Source: Wocania_A spongiicola (GTDB lineage: Bacteria; Bacteroidota; Bacteroidia; Flavobacteriales; Flavobacteriaceae). From it: a stretch of DNA of 64,000 nucleotides. Of the stretch, positions 1 through 9,713 are shown piece after piece; the first letter of the stretch is position 1; each line of letters starts with the position of its first letter. The position numbers were made by a program, and so were the translations under genes. The notes under the pieces are model-generated. The model had not been told where the DNA came from, did no database searches, and saw only the letters and a list, made by a program, of their open reading frames with translations. Where the stretch lies: assembly GCF_023502325.1 (NCBI RefSeq), contig NZ_JAMFLZ010000010.1:38933-102932 (forward strand), in the 5' to 3' direction.

Positions 1-959
1 ATCCTTGGGCTGGAAGTTTTTATGTTGAAAAACTTACTCATGATATAGCTCAAAAAGCATGGTCGCTTATAGAAGAAGTTGAAGAACTTGGAGGCATGAC
101 TAAAGCTATTGAAGCTGGCATACCAAAAATTAGAATTGAAGAAGCTGCAGCTCGTAAACAAGCACGTATAGATTCAAGCCAAGATATTATTGTTGGTGTT
201 AATAAATATAGATTAGAAGAAGAAGACCCCATTCAAACTTTAGAGGTTGACAATCAAACGGTTCGTAATCAGCAAATTGAAAGTTTAAACAAGATTAAAT
301 CCAAAAGAAATTCAGATAAAGTTAAGATCGCTTTATCGAAATTAACCGATGCAGCTCGAACAGGACAAGAAAATTTATTAGCTTTAGCAGTTGAGGCTGC
401 TCGCGAACGAGCAACTTTAGGTGAAATTAGTGATGCTCTAGAAGCCGAATTCGGGCGTTATAAAGCACAAATTAAATCATTTTCTGGTGTGTATAGTAAA
501 GAAATAAAAGACGATGAAAGCTTTAAAAAAGCAAAAGAGTTAGCAGATATTTTTGCAGAGCAGGATGGTAGAAGACCTCGAATAATGATTGCAAAAATGG
601 GGCAAGATGGGCATGATCGTGGCGCAAAAGTAGTAGCTACTGGTTATGCTGATGTTGGTTTTGATGTAGATATTGGTCCTTTATTTCAAACGCCGCAAGA
701 AGCAGCTAAACAAGCTGTAGAAAACGATGTACATATTTTAGGCGTTTCATCTTTAGCAGCTGGACACAAAACCCTAGTACCGCAAGTTATTGAAGCATTA
801 AAAAACTATGGGCGCGATGATATTATGGTAATTGTTGGAGGTGTCATCCCAAAGCAAGATTATCAATATTTATTTGACGCTGGTGCTGTAGCAGTATTTG
901 GACCTGGCACAAAAATTAGTGACGCTGCCATTAAAATTTTGGAGATTTTGATTGATTAA
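1..959 (+). CDS. scpA: Methylmalonyl-CoA mutase large subunit, 3' part (5' end outside window)
   Basis: The open frame runs from the first bases of the window (frame starting at base 3), so the ATG at 96 is internal and the gene is cut by the window edge. The first residues read PWAGSFYVEKLT, a conserved stretch of the acyl-CoA mutase catalytic barrel. The C-terminal part carries the cobalamin-binding motif DGHDRG (codon at about 606), then the GFDVDIGPLF and GVSSLAAGHKTL stretches of a B12-binding Rossmann domain. The enzyme interconverts (R)-methylmalonyl-CoA and succinyl-CoA in cytosolic propionate metabolism. The small subunit and any G-protein chaperone would lie upstream and are not visible. 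The family call is very secure. Confidence 0.95.
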   Translation, partial: PWAGSFYVEKLTHDIAQKAWSLIEEVEELGGMTKAIEAGIPKIRIEEAAARKQARIDSSQDIIVGVNKYRLEEEDPIQTLEVDNQTVRNQQIESLNKIKSKRNSDKVKIALSKLTDAARTGQENLLALAVEAARERATLGEISDALEAEFGRYKAQIKSFSGVYSKEIKDDESFKKAKELADIFAEQDGRRPRIMIAKMGQDGHDRGAKVVATGYADVGFDVDIGPLFQTPQEAAKQAVENDVHILGVSSLAAGHKTLVPQVIEALKNYGRDDIMVIVGGVIPKQDYQYLFDAGAVAVFGPGTKISDAAIKILEILID

Positions 960-998
960 GTATAAATGTTCTAATTTCAACTAACTACTAACAATCAA

Positions 999-2120
999 AT
1001 GGATAATTTATCAATAATAGGAGTAATAAGCTTTGTAATAGTTGCTCTATTTTTACTTTTCTCTACTTTCTTATTAACAGTAAAAACCACAAAAAAACTT
1101 AGCAATCAACTCTTAGCTAGTTTTTTAATTATTACAGCTATAGATATTAGCGTATTTTTTTATCATAATTTTATTGAGCTTCCACCAATAATTGAAATGC
1201 TAAGAATACAAATTTCTGCTTTTAAAGACCCATTTCTTTTTCTTTATATCCTTTCTGTAATTTATTCAGATTTTAAACTTAAAACTAAGCACCTTGTTCA
1301 TTTAGTCCCTTGGATAATAAATATCTTCATATTATTACCTAATTTCTTTATGGCTTCTGAAAGTGCTCAAATTGATTTTTTATCTAATTTCAATGAAACT
1401 ACAGAATCTTATTATATTTCTATATTAGGTAAGATTATTGAGGTCATTTATATTATCGCAGAAATTTATTATCTATTAAGGTATCGTAAATTATTATTAG
1501 AAAATTACACTAGTAAAGATGCTTTTTATAATTATCATTGGGTAAAACAACTCATCATATTTATACTTATTGGCCAAGTATTAACTTTTATAAAAGCTGT
1601 TATTAGGGATTCTGGAGATTTTGATATAGAATTTGTAAATATTTTTAGAATCATTTTATTAGCATTCGGATTATTCTTTAGCTTTTGGTTAGTGTTTAAG
1701 GCTCTTTTATCTCCAAAGTTATTTAGAGGAATTGAGGTCAACCTTCGTTTATCTAAAGAAATGATTACTAATGATGATGAAAAAGATAATAATCAAATTC
1801 AACTCATAAAAAATTATATGGATAAAGAAGAACCGTTTTTAGACCCTTCTCTAACCGTAAAAAGCCTGTCAGAAAAAATGGATTTACCACATCGTGAATT
1901 ATCTATTTTAATAAACCAAGAACTTGGACAACACTTTTTCGATTTCATAAATAAATATCGTATCGAAAAAGCCATGTCAATATTAAAAGATCCTTCAAAA
2001 AAGAAACACACTGTACTCGAAATTTTGTACGAAGTTGGATTTAATTCAAAATCTTCATTTAATACCGCTTTTAAAAAGCATACAGGTACAACACCAACTG
2101 CTTACCGTAAAACTGCATAA
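999..2120 (+). CDS. AraC-family transcriptional regulator with N-terminal membrane domain
   Basis: This 373-residue protein has two parts. Residues 1 to about 240 contain some six to seven hydrophobic segments, for example the stretch starting LSIIGVISFV and the one at LLAFGLFFSFWLVF. Residues of about 265 to 373 form an AraC-type double helix-turn-helix, with LSEKMDLPHRELS and the signature ending in FNSKSSFNTAFKKHTGTTP. It is therefore a membrane-anchored one-component regulator, a common flavobacterial architecture. The ligand is unknown. The next gene downstream is an outer-membrane receptor after a strong terminator, so regulation of that neighbour is plausible but only inferred from position. 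The ATG lies 39 nt after the mutase stop codon. Confidence 0.85.
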   Translation: MDNLSIIGVISFVIVALFLLFSTFLLTVKTTKKLSNQLLASFLIITAIDISVFFYHNFIELPPIIEMLRIQISAFKDPFLFLYILSVIYSDFKLKTKHLVHLVPWIINIFILLPNFFMASESAQIDFLSNFNETTESYYISILGKIIEVIYIIAEIYYLLRYRKLLLENYTSKDAFYNYHWVKQLIIFILIGQVLTFIKAVIRDSGDFDIEFVNIFRIILLAFGLFFSFWLVFKALLSPKLFRGIEVNLRLSKEMITNDDEKDNNQIQLIKNYMDKEEPFLDPSLTVKSLSEKMDLPHRELSILINQELGQHFFDFINKYRIEKAMSILKDPSKKKHTVLEILYEVGFNSKSSFNTAFKKHTGTTPTAYRKTA

Positions 2121-2158
2121 ACAAAGGACTCTGTAAAAAGTCGAACGTTTTAATTGAG

Positions 2159-2200
2159 AAAGTCGAACGCATTTTTTTTTAGAAATGCGTTCGACTTTTT
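2159..2200 (+). terminator. Strong intrinsic terminator after the AraC-type gene
   Basis: A perfect 16-bp inverted repeat (left arm 2159-2174, right arm 2183-2198) with an 8-nt loop is followed by Ts. The core arm is AAAGTCGAACGCATTT. An additional direct copy of AAAGTCGAACG lies 22 nt upstream at 2137-2147 and could compete for pairing with the right arm. Confidence 0.85.
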
Positions 2201-2281
2201 ATAATCGGTCGTGTATCGTTTCCTTCCGTTAGATATTTGCTTCAAATAAAAACAAGTATCAATTTTAAAACGAAAAATATT

Positions 2282-4657
2282 ATGAAACGTTTAATTACTC
2301 TACTCCTTTTAATGTTTCCAACATTATTAATTTCACAAGTTAACATTAAAGGAAAAGTTACAGGTCAATCACAAGCCGTAGCTTGGGCAAATGTAGTTTT
2401 AACAAACTTAAATGATGATATTATTACAGGAAGTATAACAGATGATTATGGCACATTTAACTTAAAAGCAGAACCAGGAACTTACAAATTAACAATTAGT
2501 TTTATAGGTTATAATAGTTTCGCAAAAGAAATAACCCTAAAAAATGATTTAGACTTAGGCGCTATAGTATTAAAAGCAGATAACACACTTGACGAAATAG
2601 TTATAACTCATCAAAAAAAATTAATTGAACAAAAACCAGATCGAATAATTTTTAATGTTGAAAATAGTGTAACCGCTATTGGTGGCGATGCTTTAGATGC
2701 ATTACGAATTGCTCCAGGTTTAAGAGTTCGTAATAATAGTATTAATTTACTAGGTAGAGGTGAATCTAGAGTTATGATTAATGGTCGTTTATTACAACTT
2801 TCAGCCGAAGACTTAACAAGTTACTTAAATTCTATATCTGCCAGCGATATTAAAAAAATTGAAGTTATAACCACCCCTCCTGCAAAGTATGAAGCTGCAG
2901 GCAATGGCGGACTTATTAATATTGTTTTAAAGAAAGGGCAGCTAAACTCTTGGAAAAACACCATTTCTATTGCTGAAAATATTAACACTTATCATTTTAC
3001 AACATTAAGAAATAGCCTATTATACAACAAGAGTAAATTAAGTCTTTCTTTTAATGTAAATGGTGTGAAAGGAAACTCAAGAAATATTGAAGATTTTCAA
3101 GTGTATTACCCAAACAGCACTTGGGATATTGATATAAACTCCAAGGAAAGAGAAGATAATCTATCAGTACAGTTTCTGTTGGATTATGGTATAACTGAGA
3201 ACACAACTATTGGGGTTCAATATTTAGGAAATACCAAAACACCAGATCTTACAGACAAGAGTATTTCAAGAATTTTTAATCATTCAAACACCCTAGATTC
3301 TTTACTTATTAATAATGGAAATAATCATTCAAAAGTAAACAGCCATTTAATTAACCTACATGCAAATACTAAATTGGATAGCTTAGGAAAGAGTATTTCT
3401 TTTGATGTAGACTATTTTACATACGATTCTAATCAGAACAGAGATTTTATAACAAATAGTTTTGCTCCAAATAATGATTTCTTGGGCGTAAATGCTACAG
3501 CAAATAACTTTTCAAATCAAAAAATAGAAAATTTCAGTGTTAAAACAGATGTAGAACATCCTTCAAAATTCATTAACCTGTCTTATGGTGCAAAAATTAG
3601 CAGCATTAAAAACAATAGTGATATTCAGTTTTTTAATACCATAACAGGAACTCCAGTTTTTGACTCGAATATATCCAACACATTTAAATACGAAGAAAAC
3701 AATCAAGCCATTTACATTAGTGGATTAAAAAAAATAAATGAAAAGTGGAATGTACAATTAGGTCTAAGGCTGGAAAACACGAAAACTAAAGGCTTTTCGG
3801 TAGAATTAAATGAAACGAATACTGATAGCTATACAAAACTGTTTCCTTCTTTTTACGCAAGTTATAATAAAAATGAAAACAATAGTTTTTCATTAAGTTA
3901 TGGAAAACGTATTGAAAGACCTCGTTTTAGAGACTTAAACCCTTTTCGATCTGTTATTAGTAGTAATACATTTAGTGTTGGAAATCCTTTTTTAAGACCT
4001 TCATTTGTAGATAGTTTTGAGTTTAAACACACTCACAAAAACAAATATACAACCAATGCTTTTTTAAGTATTAGAAACGACGGAGCTAGTGTTATTTTTA
4101 CTTCAGATGTTGAAAATAGCACACAAATTGTAACCCGATCAAATTTTTTCAAACAGTATATCTATGGCATTGGAGAAAGCTTCCTATTTAACAAGGTTTC
4201 TTGGTGGCAAAGTCAAAATAGCCTGAATGTTATTGGTTCGAAAACAGAATTTACTATGGATATTGGAGCAAAACCTCAAAATGGCATCATGTTTAGTGCA
4301 AATTCTAGCAATAAAATCACTATAAGTAAATCTACAAAGTTACAAATAGATGCCTCTTATGATTCTCCTTTTAAAGCTGGTCTATTCAGTGTAGGAGAAA
4401 CCTATAGCCTAGATTTAGGTGTTAGTAAACAGTTTTTAGATAAAGATTTACAAGTTGCTATATTAATAAAAGATGTTTTTAACACATCCAGCTTAAACAA
4501 CTTAGAGTCTACTGTAAATAGTGTAAAACAAGTATATGGACAAAATGATAACAATCGTTTTATCAGACTTTCTGCTAGTTATAGTTTTGGGAATAAAAAA
4601 ATAAATGAGAAAAGACGAAACTTTGGAAATGAAGAGGAAAGAAGAAGAACGAATTAA
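2282..4657 (+). CDS. TonB-dependent receptor-like outer-membrane protein (carboxypeptidase-like N-domain, plug, beta-barrel)
   Basis: The 791-residue frame is started at the ATG at 2282 because it opens a typical signal peptide (MKRLITLLLLMFPTLLISQ). An upstream in-frame ATG at 2237 would add an unlikely 15-residue leader. After the signal comes a CarboxypepD_reg-like domain (about residues 20-105, with VNIKGKVTG), then a plug-like region (about 120-220, with VMINGRLLQLSAEDL and IEVITTPPAKYEAAG). The rest is a large beta-barrel rich in alternating aromatic residues, of the outer_membrane_beta-barrel_3 type. It probably sits in the outer membrane. Substrate is unknown, no SusD partner is adjacent, and no consensus TonB box was recognised. 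The C-terminus is charged (EEERRRTN). Confidence 0.85.
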   Translation: MKRLITLLLLMFPTLLISQVNIKGKVTGQSQAVAWANVVLTNLNDDIITGSITDDYGTFNLKAEPGTYKLTISFIGYNSFAKEITLKNDLDLGAIVLKADNTLDEIVITHQKKLIEQKPDRIIFNVENSVTAIGGDALDALRIAPGLRVRNNSINLLGRGESRVMINGRLLQLSAEDLTSYLNSISASDIKKIEVITTPPAKYEAAGNGGLINIVLKKGQLNSWKNTISIAENINTYHFTTLRNSLLYNKSKLSLSFNVNGVKGNSRNIEDFQVYYPNSTWDIDINSKEREDNLSVQFLLDYGITENTTIGVQYLGNTKTPDLTDKSISRIFNHSNTLDSLLINNGNNHSKVNSHLINLHANTKLDSLGKSISFDVDYFTYDSNQNRDFITNSFAPNNDFLGVNATANNFSNQKIENFSVKTDVEHPSKFINLSYGAKISSIKNNSDIQFFNTITGTPVFDSNISNTFKYEENNQAIYISGLKKINEKWNVQLGLRLENTKTKGFSVELNETNTDSYTKLFPSFYASYNKNENNSFSLSYGKRIERPRFRDLNPFRSVISSNTFSVGNPFLRPSFVDSFEFKHTHKNKYTTNAFLSIRNDGASVIFTSDVENSTQIVTRSNFFKQYIYGIGESFLFNKVSWWQSQNSLNVIGSKTEFTMDIGAKPQNGIMFSANSSNKITISKSTKLQIDASYDSPFKAGLFSVGETYSLDLGVSKQFLDKDLQVAILIKDVFNTSSLNNLESTVNSVKQVYGQNDNNRFIRLSASYSFGNKKINEKRRNFGNEEERRRTN

Positions 4658-4746
4658 ATATAATTACTTTAATAAAGTATAGCTATATTTTTTATTTCGA
4701 TAGATTCTATTATATTCATAAAAATAAATAATTTAAAAAGCTAAAA

Positions 4747-5946
4747 ATGAAAACTTTAAACCCATTAATACTTCTACTCTTTATTGCGTTTTCTAGTTGT
4801 AGTAAAGAAAAAATGTCATCTAAAAAACAATGGTTTAAAGGTAATTTACACACACATTCTTATTGGAGCGATGGTGACGAGTTTCCTGAAATTATTATGG
4901 ATTGGTACAAGAGTAACGATTACCAGTTTGTAGCTTTAACTGATCATAATACTTTAGCTGAAGGTGATAAATGGATAACTATTTCAGGAGATTCTATTTA
5001 TCAAAAAGCTTTTAAAAACTATTTGAATACTTATGGTTCAAACTGGGTTAACCATAGAATGGATTCTTTAAACCAAATACAAGTAAAATTAAAAACCTAT
5101 AATGAATACAAGACGAAGTTTGAAGAAGATGGTAAATTTTTAATTATTCAGTCTGAAGAAATAACAGATCATTTCAATAATAAGCCTATACATATTAATG
5201 CCACAAATGTTAAACAGAAAATAAATCCGCAAGGAGGCAATAGTGTATTAGAAGTGATGCAAAATAACTTAGATGCAGCAGCTAAACAAAAGAAAGCTTT
5301 AAATATACCTATGATAACTCATATAAATCATCCTAATTTTGGATATGCTATTGGTCTTGAAGAAATGAAAGCTTTAAAAAACGAACAATTTTTCGAGGTA
5401 TATAATGGGCATCCAACTGTGCATAATTCTGGAGATGCAGACCACATGTCAACAGAAATGATGTGGGATTATATTAACATAGCTTATATTGAAAATAATA
5501 AACCCTTAATGTACGGACTTGCTACTGATGATTCTCATCATTATCATAGAAAAGGTAGTAAATGGAGTAATGCTGGTAGAGGCTGGATTATGGTACAAGC
5601 AGACTCATTAAATCCTAAATCTTTAATAAATGCTATGGAAGCAGGACAATTTTATGCAAGTACTGGCGTAGAATTAAAAGATTTATCATTCAAAAACAAC
5701 ATGCTTTTTGTTGAAGTTAAAGAAGATAAAAATACTACTTATAAAATTTCTTTTATTGGATGTAAAAAGGGACAAGGAGAACCTGAAGAATTTGCTACTA
5801 ATGAAGGAAATAAAGCTAACTTTAAATTAACAAACGAGATGCTTTATGTAAGGTGTAAAATAACTTCTTCAAAGTTACACCAAAATCCTATTGAAGATTT
5901 ATTGTTTGAAAATGCGTGGACTCAACCTTTTACTTTTTCAGAATAA
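4747..5946 (+). CDS. PHP-domain lipoprotein (putative metal-dependent phosphoesterase/histidinol-phosphatase-like)
   Basis: This 399-residue protein has a lipoprotein signal with a lipobox at FSSC (Cys18). The PHP motif follows immediately: HTH at residues 35-37 within NLHTHSYWSDG, then VALTDHN and later ITHINHPNFG and ATDDSHH, which supply the expected metal-binding His and Asp residues. The protein is probably anchored in a membrane facing the periplasm. Known PHP proteins hydrolyse phosphoesters with two or three metal ions; the substrate here cannot be read from sequence. The gene stands alone between an outer-membrane receptor gene and a convergent protease gene, with a shared terminator at its 3' end. 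Confidence 0.85.
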   Translation: MKTLNPLILLLFIAFSSCSKEKMSSKKQWFKGNLHTHSYWSDGDEFPEIIMDWYKSNDYQFVALTDHNTLAEGDKWITISGDSIYQKAFKNYLNTYGSNWVNHRMDSLNQIQVKLKTYNEYKTKFEEDGKFLIIQSEEITDHFNNKPIHINATNVKQKINPQGGNSVLEVMQNNLDAAAKQKKALNIPMITHINHPNFGYAIGLEEMKALKNEQFFEVYNGHPTVHNSGDADHMSTEMMWDYINIAYIENNKPLMYGLATDDSHHYHRKGSKWSNAGRGWIMVQADSLNPKSLINAMEAGQFYASTGVELKDLSFKNNMLFVEVKEDKNTTYKISFIGCKKGQGEPEEFATNEGNKANFKLTNEMLYVRCKITSSKLHQNPIEDLLFENAWTQPFTFSE

Positions 5947-5984
5947 AAAAAGCCAATCTATAAAAATATAGATTGGCTTTTTTT
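5945..5984. terminator. Bidirectional intrinsic terminator between convergent genes
   Basis: Perfect 18-bp inverted repeat, arms 5945-5962 and 5967-5984 with an AAAA loop. The core is AAGCCAATCTATA. The left arm begins with As and the right ends with Ts, so it can stop transcription of the PHP gene and, on the other strand, of the M16 protease gene. Confidence 0.85.
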
Positions 5985-5998
5985 CATCAAGATAGTTA

Positions 5999-8767
5999 TT
6001 AATCAACTTTCTTATCACTTTTTATTTCTGGTGATTTTTCAAAGTCTCCAGCATTTACTACCGTCCAATTGTCAAAAGTTTTAAAGTATTTTTTAATCAC
6101 TTTATTTACATCATTAACAGTTAAACTAACAACGCGATCTTCAATACCCTTTTGAAACATCATATCTCTATCAAAATATAAATTGTTATTTATGGTAGAT
6201 GATAATTCGTTGTCCTTAGCTCTAGATACATTTTGCCCTTGTACCCAACTGGTTACAGCAACTTTAAGTTCATCTTCAGTAATACCATCAGCAATAAAAC
6301 GCTCAATTTCTTCACTAAATCCTTTTTGTACTTTTGATGCATTCTCTGGTGCATAAATAGCATAAACCAAAATAGATGACTTCTTATCTTTTTCATCTCC
6401 ATCAACACTCACTCTTCCTCCAGCACCATAACTAACTCCATCTTTTTGGCGTAAACGTCCTGCTATTCTTGAATTTAAGAATCCGCCACCAAAGATAGAC
6501 CCTGCTATTTGAAGCGCCGCATAATCTTCATCAACCTGACTTCCTTCAAAAGCTAAAACCCCAATACTAATTGCATTCTTTTTGTCTGGAGTTTTAATTT
6601 TTTCGTTCGCAGCGTTGTTTGCTATATATTTATCAGATATAGGCGCATAAGCTTTGTCAGATTTAAAATCTGAAAATTCTTTCTCAAAATAATCTTTTAA
6701 TGATTGCTCGTTTATATTTCCTATAGCAATTAATGTTGCATTATCAGAAATACCATAAAACTCATTATAATAATTTTGAATAGCATCAACAGTTACAGCA
6801 TTAATAGCTTCAATATCTTCTTCTAAGCTTGTTCTATAAAGCGGATGTCCCTTTTTATAGTTCTGATTAAGTGCCCCTAACCTTTTACTTGCTAAAAATT
6901 GTGGTTCTGTTTTATTTTGCTCAATACTTGCTAATTCTTGAGTTTTTAATTTATCTAATTCTGCTTGATCGAATTTAGGGCTTTTAAGCATGTCTGTCAT
7001 TAAAGCCAAAGTTTCCATAAGGTTTTCTTCTGTAGAACTTATATTTACATTTACACGACCATTAGATCCTCCAAAACGAATTGAAGATTTTAAAGCACTC
7101 AATTTATCTTCAATATCTTGTCTAGAGTTATTTAGTGTCCCTTTATTAAGCATTCTTGCAGTATAACTAGCAACACGCCCTTTATTCATAAAGTCGTTTA
7201 CATTTCCGTTTCTAAAAGTAAATGACAAGGTTACTGATTTACCTCTATTATTCTTTTTAATAAATCCGTATTCTATTGGGGTTTTATTTAAAGTACCTGA
7301 GTCTAATCTGTTTTGAATATTCTCGTAAGACACATCAAAAGCCTCTCCTGCTCCATAACCTTCCTTACCTTTATAACTAGATACTAAAGCATCAAGTCCA
7401 TCGGTATGCTCAATTTCTACACGAATAGGTGTTTTTGTTGGGTTAAAATTACCAACAGTTCTATTAGTATTTATTAAATAACGTTGTGCAGCAGCATTTA
7501 CTTTTTCGGCTGTCATGCTTTCTATTCTATCTCTAGTTATAAAAGCTAATCTCCAATCGCCAGCTCCTATAAATTCACTCATATAAGTTCCTAAAAAAGC
7601 AGAATTTCTACTTATTTGATCAATCTGTTTTAACAAATTAGCTTTAGCTCGTTTAACTTCTTCTTCAGTTACTGGTTTATCTTTTAAACCATCTAATACA
7701 GAAAGCAATGTGCTTTCAGCTTCTGTTATAGATTTATCAGATGGCACATCAACATTTATATATAAAAATGATGGTTCTTTTGTGAATGGTGAAAACGACC
7801 AAAGACTAGATGCCTTTTTACCATCAACCAAAGCTTTATATAGTCTACCAGATGGCTGATCTGTTAAAACCTCTTCAGCAATTGCTAAAGCTGCATAATC
7901 TTCATGCGACCCAGCAGGTGTGTGATATAGTGCAGATACAATTTGCAAATCACCAACACGACTTAAGTTAACACGTTTCTCTCCATCTTGAGCTGGCTCA
8001 ATAGTTGGTATATCTCTTAATGGTGTATTTGGGTTTTTAATCCCTGCAAACTTTTTCTCAATTAAGGCTAAAGTTTTATCCGTTTCAAATTTACCAGTAA
8101 CCATTAGTATTGCATTATCTGGACGATAATACTTTTTATAAAAAGCTTGTAAGTTTTCAATTGGCACTCGCTCTATATCAGAGCGGTTTCCAATAGTAGA
8201 TTTTCCATAATTGTGCCATAGAAATGCTGCACTTATAACTTTTTGCATCAAAACTCTAGTTGGCGAATTTTCGCCGCTTTCAAATTCATTTCTTACCACT
8301 GAAAATTCAGATTCTAAATCTTTTTTAGCTATGTATGAGTTCACCATTCTATCAGCTTCTAAATCTAAAGCCCAATCTAAGTTCTCATCATTTGCATTAA
8401 ATGTTTCATAATAATTGGTTCTATCATACCATGTAGTTCCGTTTGGTCTAGATCCTCTTTCTGTTAATTCCTTAGGAATGTCTGGGTGGTTTGGAGTACC
8501 TTTAAAAACCATATGTTCTAACAAATGCGCCATTCCTTTTTCGCCATAACCTTCATGCCTAGAACCAACCATATACGTAATGTTTACAGTTATTGTTTGT
8601 GCGGAATTATCTGGAAACAATAGTACTTTCATACCATTATCTAACTTATACTCTGTTATACCTTCTACACTTGCTGTTTTTTTAATTTGGGCTTCAATAG
8701 ATATTGAAAATGATACTAATAAAGCCAAGCATAGAGAAATTTTTAATAAATAATTAATTTTCTTCAT
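5999..8767 (-). CDS. M16 family zinc metalloprotease (pitrilysin/insulinase type), two fused halves
   Basis: This 922-residue secreted protein starts with a signal peptide ending near EAQ (residue 27). The inverted zinc motif HxxEH is intact as HLLEH at residues 81-85, and a downstream Glu in SEFSVVRNEFESGE supplies the third ligand region. The length fits two tandem M16 units (catalytic N-half, inactive C-half with NATLIAIGNI and SYGAGGRVSVDG), as in bacterial pitrilysin-like enzymes that enclose peptides in a chamber. It is most likely a periplasmic or surface peptide-degrading enzyme. It is monocistronic, and the upstream region up to parA (179 nt) shows no convincing promoter on this strand. 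Confidence 0.92.
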   Translation of the reverse strand: MKKINYLLKISLCLALLVSFSISIEAQIKKTASVEGITEYKLDNGMKVLLFPDNSAQTITVNITYMVGSRHEGYGEKGMAHLLEHMVFKGTPNHPDIPKELTERGSRPNGTTWYDRTNYYETFNANDENLDWALDLEADRMVNSYIAKKDLESEFSVVRNEFESGENSPTRVLMQKVISAAFLWHNYGKSTIGNRSDIERVPIENLQAFYKKYYRPDNAILMVTGKFETDKTLALIEKKFAGIKNPNTPLRDIPTIEPAQDGEKRVNLSRVGDLQIVSALYHTPAGSHEDYAALAIAEEVLTDQPSGRLYKALVDGKKASSLWSFSPFTKEPSFLYINVDVPSDKSITEAESTLLSVLDGLKDKPVTEEEVKRAKANLLKQIDQISRNSAFLGTYMSEFIGAGDWRLAFITRDRIESMTAEKVNAAAQRYLINTNRTVGNFNPTKTPIRVEIEHTDGLDALVSSYKGKEGYGAGEAFDVSYENIQNRLDSGTLNKTPIEYGFIKKNNRGKSVTLSFTFRNGNVNDFMNKGRVASYTARMLNKGTLNNSRQDIEDKLSALKSSIRFGGSNGRVNVNISSTEENLMETLALMTDMLKSPKFDQAELDKLKTQELASIEQNKTEPQFLASKRLGALNQNYKKGHPLYRTSLEEDIEAINAVTVDAIQNYYNEFYGISDNATLIAIGNINEQSLKDYFEKEFSDFKSDKAYAPISDKYIANNAANEKIKTPDKKNAISIGVLAFEGSQVDEDYAALQIAGSIFGGGFLNSRIAGRLRQKDGVSYGAGGRVSVDGDEKDKKSSILVYAIYAPENASKVQKGFSEEIERFIADGITEDELKVAVTSWVQGQNVSRAKDNELSSTINNNLYFDRDMMFQKGIEDRVVSLTVNDVNKVIKKYFKTFDNWTVVNAGDFEKSPEIKSDKKVD

Positions 8768-8945
8768 GATGAAATATTTGATGTTTTTTGTAAATATAAG
8801 ATAACTTTATTGTTTTTTTTGTTAAAAATTTAACAAAAAAATAGAGATTTCTCACAACACAATACCTCTAATCGAATGTTAACAACTTCAGTTTCCTATA
8901 CTCATAAATAATTGTATTTTTACGTTTAATAAAACCAAATCATTA

Positions 8946-9710
8946 ATGGGTAAAATCATTGCAATTGCTAACCAAAAAGGAGGTGTTGGCAAAACAACAA
9001 CTTCAATAAACTTAGCAGCTTCATTAGGCGTTCTAGAAAAAAAAGTTTTACTTATAGATGCTGACCCTCAAGCAAATGCAACTTCTGGAATTGGTATAGA
9101 TGTTGAAACTGTAGAAATTGGCACTTACCAACTTTTAGAGCATTCTAACTCTGCTAAAGAAGCCATAATAAAAACAGAAACACCAAATTTAGATATTATT
9201 CCAGCTCATATTGATCTAGTAGCTATTGAAATAGAACTTGTTGATAAAGATGCTCGTGAATATATGCTTAAAAAAGCGCTAGATGATATTAAAAATGATT
9301 ACGATTATATTTTAATTGATTGTGCTCCTTCTTTAGGTTTATTAACATTGAATGCGTTAACAGCTGCTGATGCAGTAATAATTCCTATTCAGTGTGAATA
9401 TTTTGCCTTAGAAGGCTTAGGAAAACTCTTAAACACTATAAAAAGTGTACAAAAAATACATAATCCAGAATTAGATATTGAAGGCTTATTGCTTACCATG
9501 TACGATTCTCGTTTACGATTATCAAACCAAGTTGTAGAAGAAGTGCAAAAGCACTTTAATAATATGGTTTTTCAAACTATAATTCAACGTAATGTACGCT
9601 TAAGCGAAGCCCCTAGCTATGGTGAAAGTATAATTAATTACGACGCAGGTAGTAAAGGTGCAAGTAATTACTTAAGTTTGGCAAAAGAAATTATCAATAA
9701 AAACTCCTAA
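8946..9710 (+). CDS. parA: Chromosome-partitioning ATPase ParA (Soj)
   Basis: This 254-residue deviant Walker ATPase has KGGVGKTT at residues 11-18, the switch region LLIDADPQANAT and DYILIDCAPSLG. It is the ATP-dependent DNA-binding partner of ParB in chromosome segregation. parB starts 3 nt after its stop, so the two are co-transcribed and probably translationally linked. A weak minus-7-like element, TACGTTTA (one mismatch to TAnnTTTG), lies at 8921-8928 with no good minus-33 box. I did not see a 16-bp palindromic parS site anywhere in the window. Confidence 0.97.
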   Translation: MGKIIAIANQKGGVGKTTTSINLAASLGVLEKKVLLIDADPQANATSGIGIDVETVEIGTYQLLEHSNSAKEAIIKTETPNLDIIPAHIDLVAIEIELVDKDAREYMLKKALDDIKNDYDYILIDCAPSLGLLTLNALTAADAVIIPIQCEYFALEGLGKLLNTIKSVQKIHNPELDIEGLLLTMYDSRLRLSNQVVEEVQKHFNNMVFQTIIQRNVRLSEAPSYGESIINYDAGSKGASNYLSLAKEIINKNS

Positions 9711-9713
9711 ATT

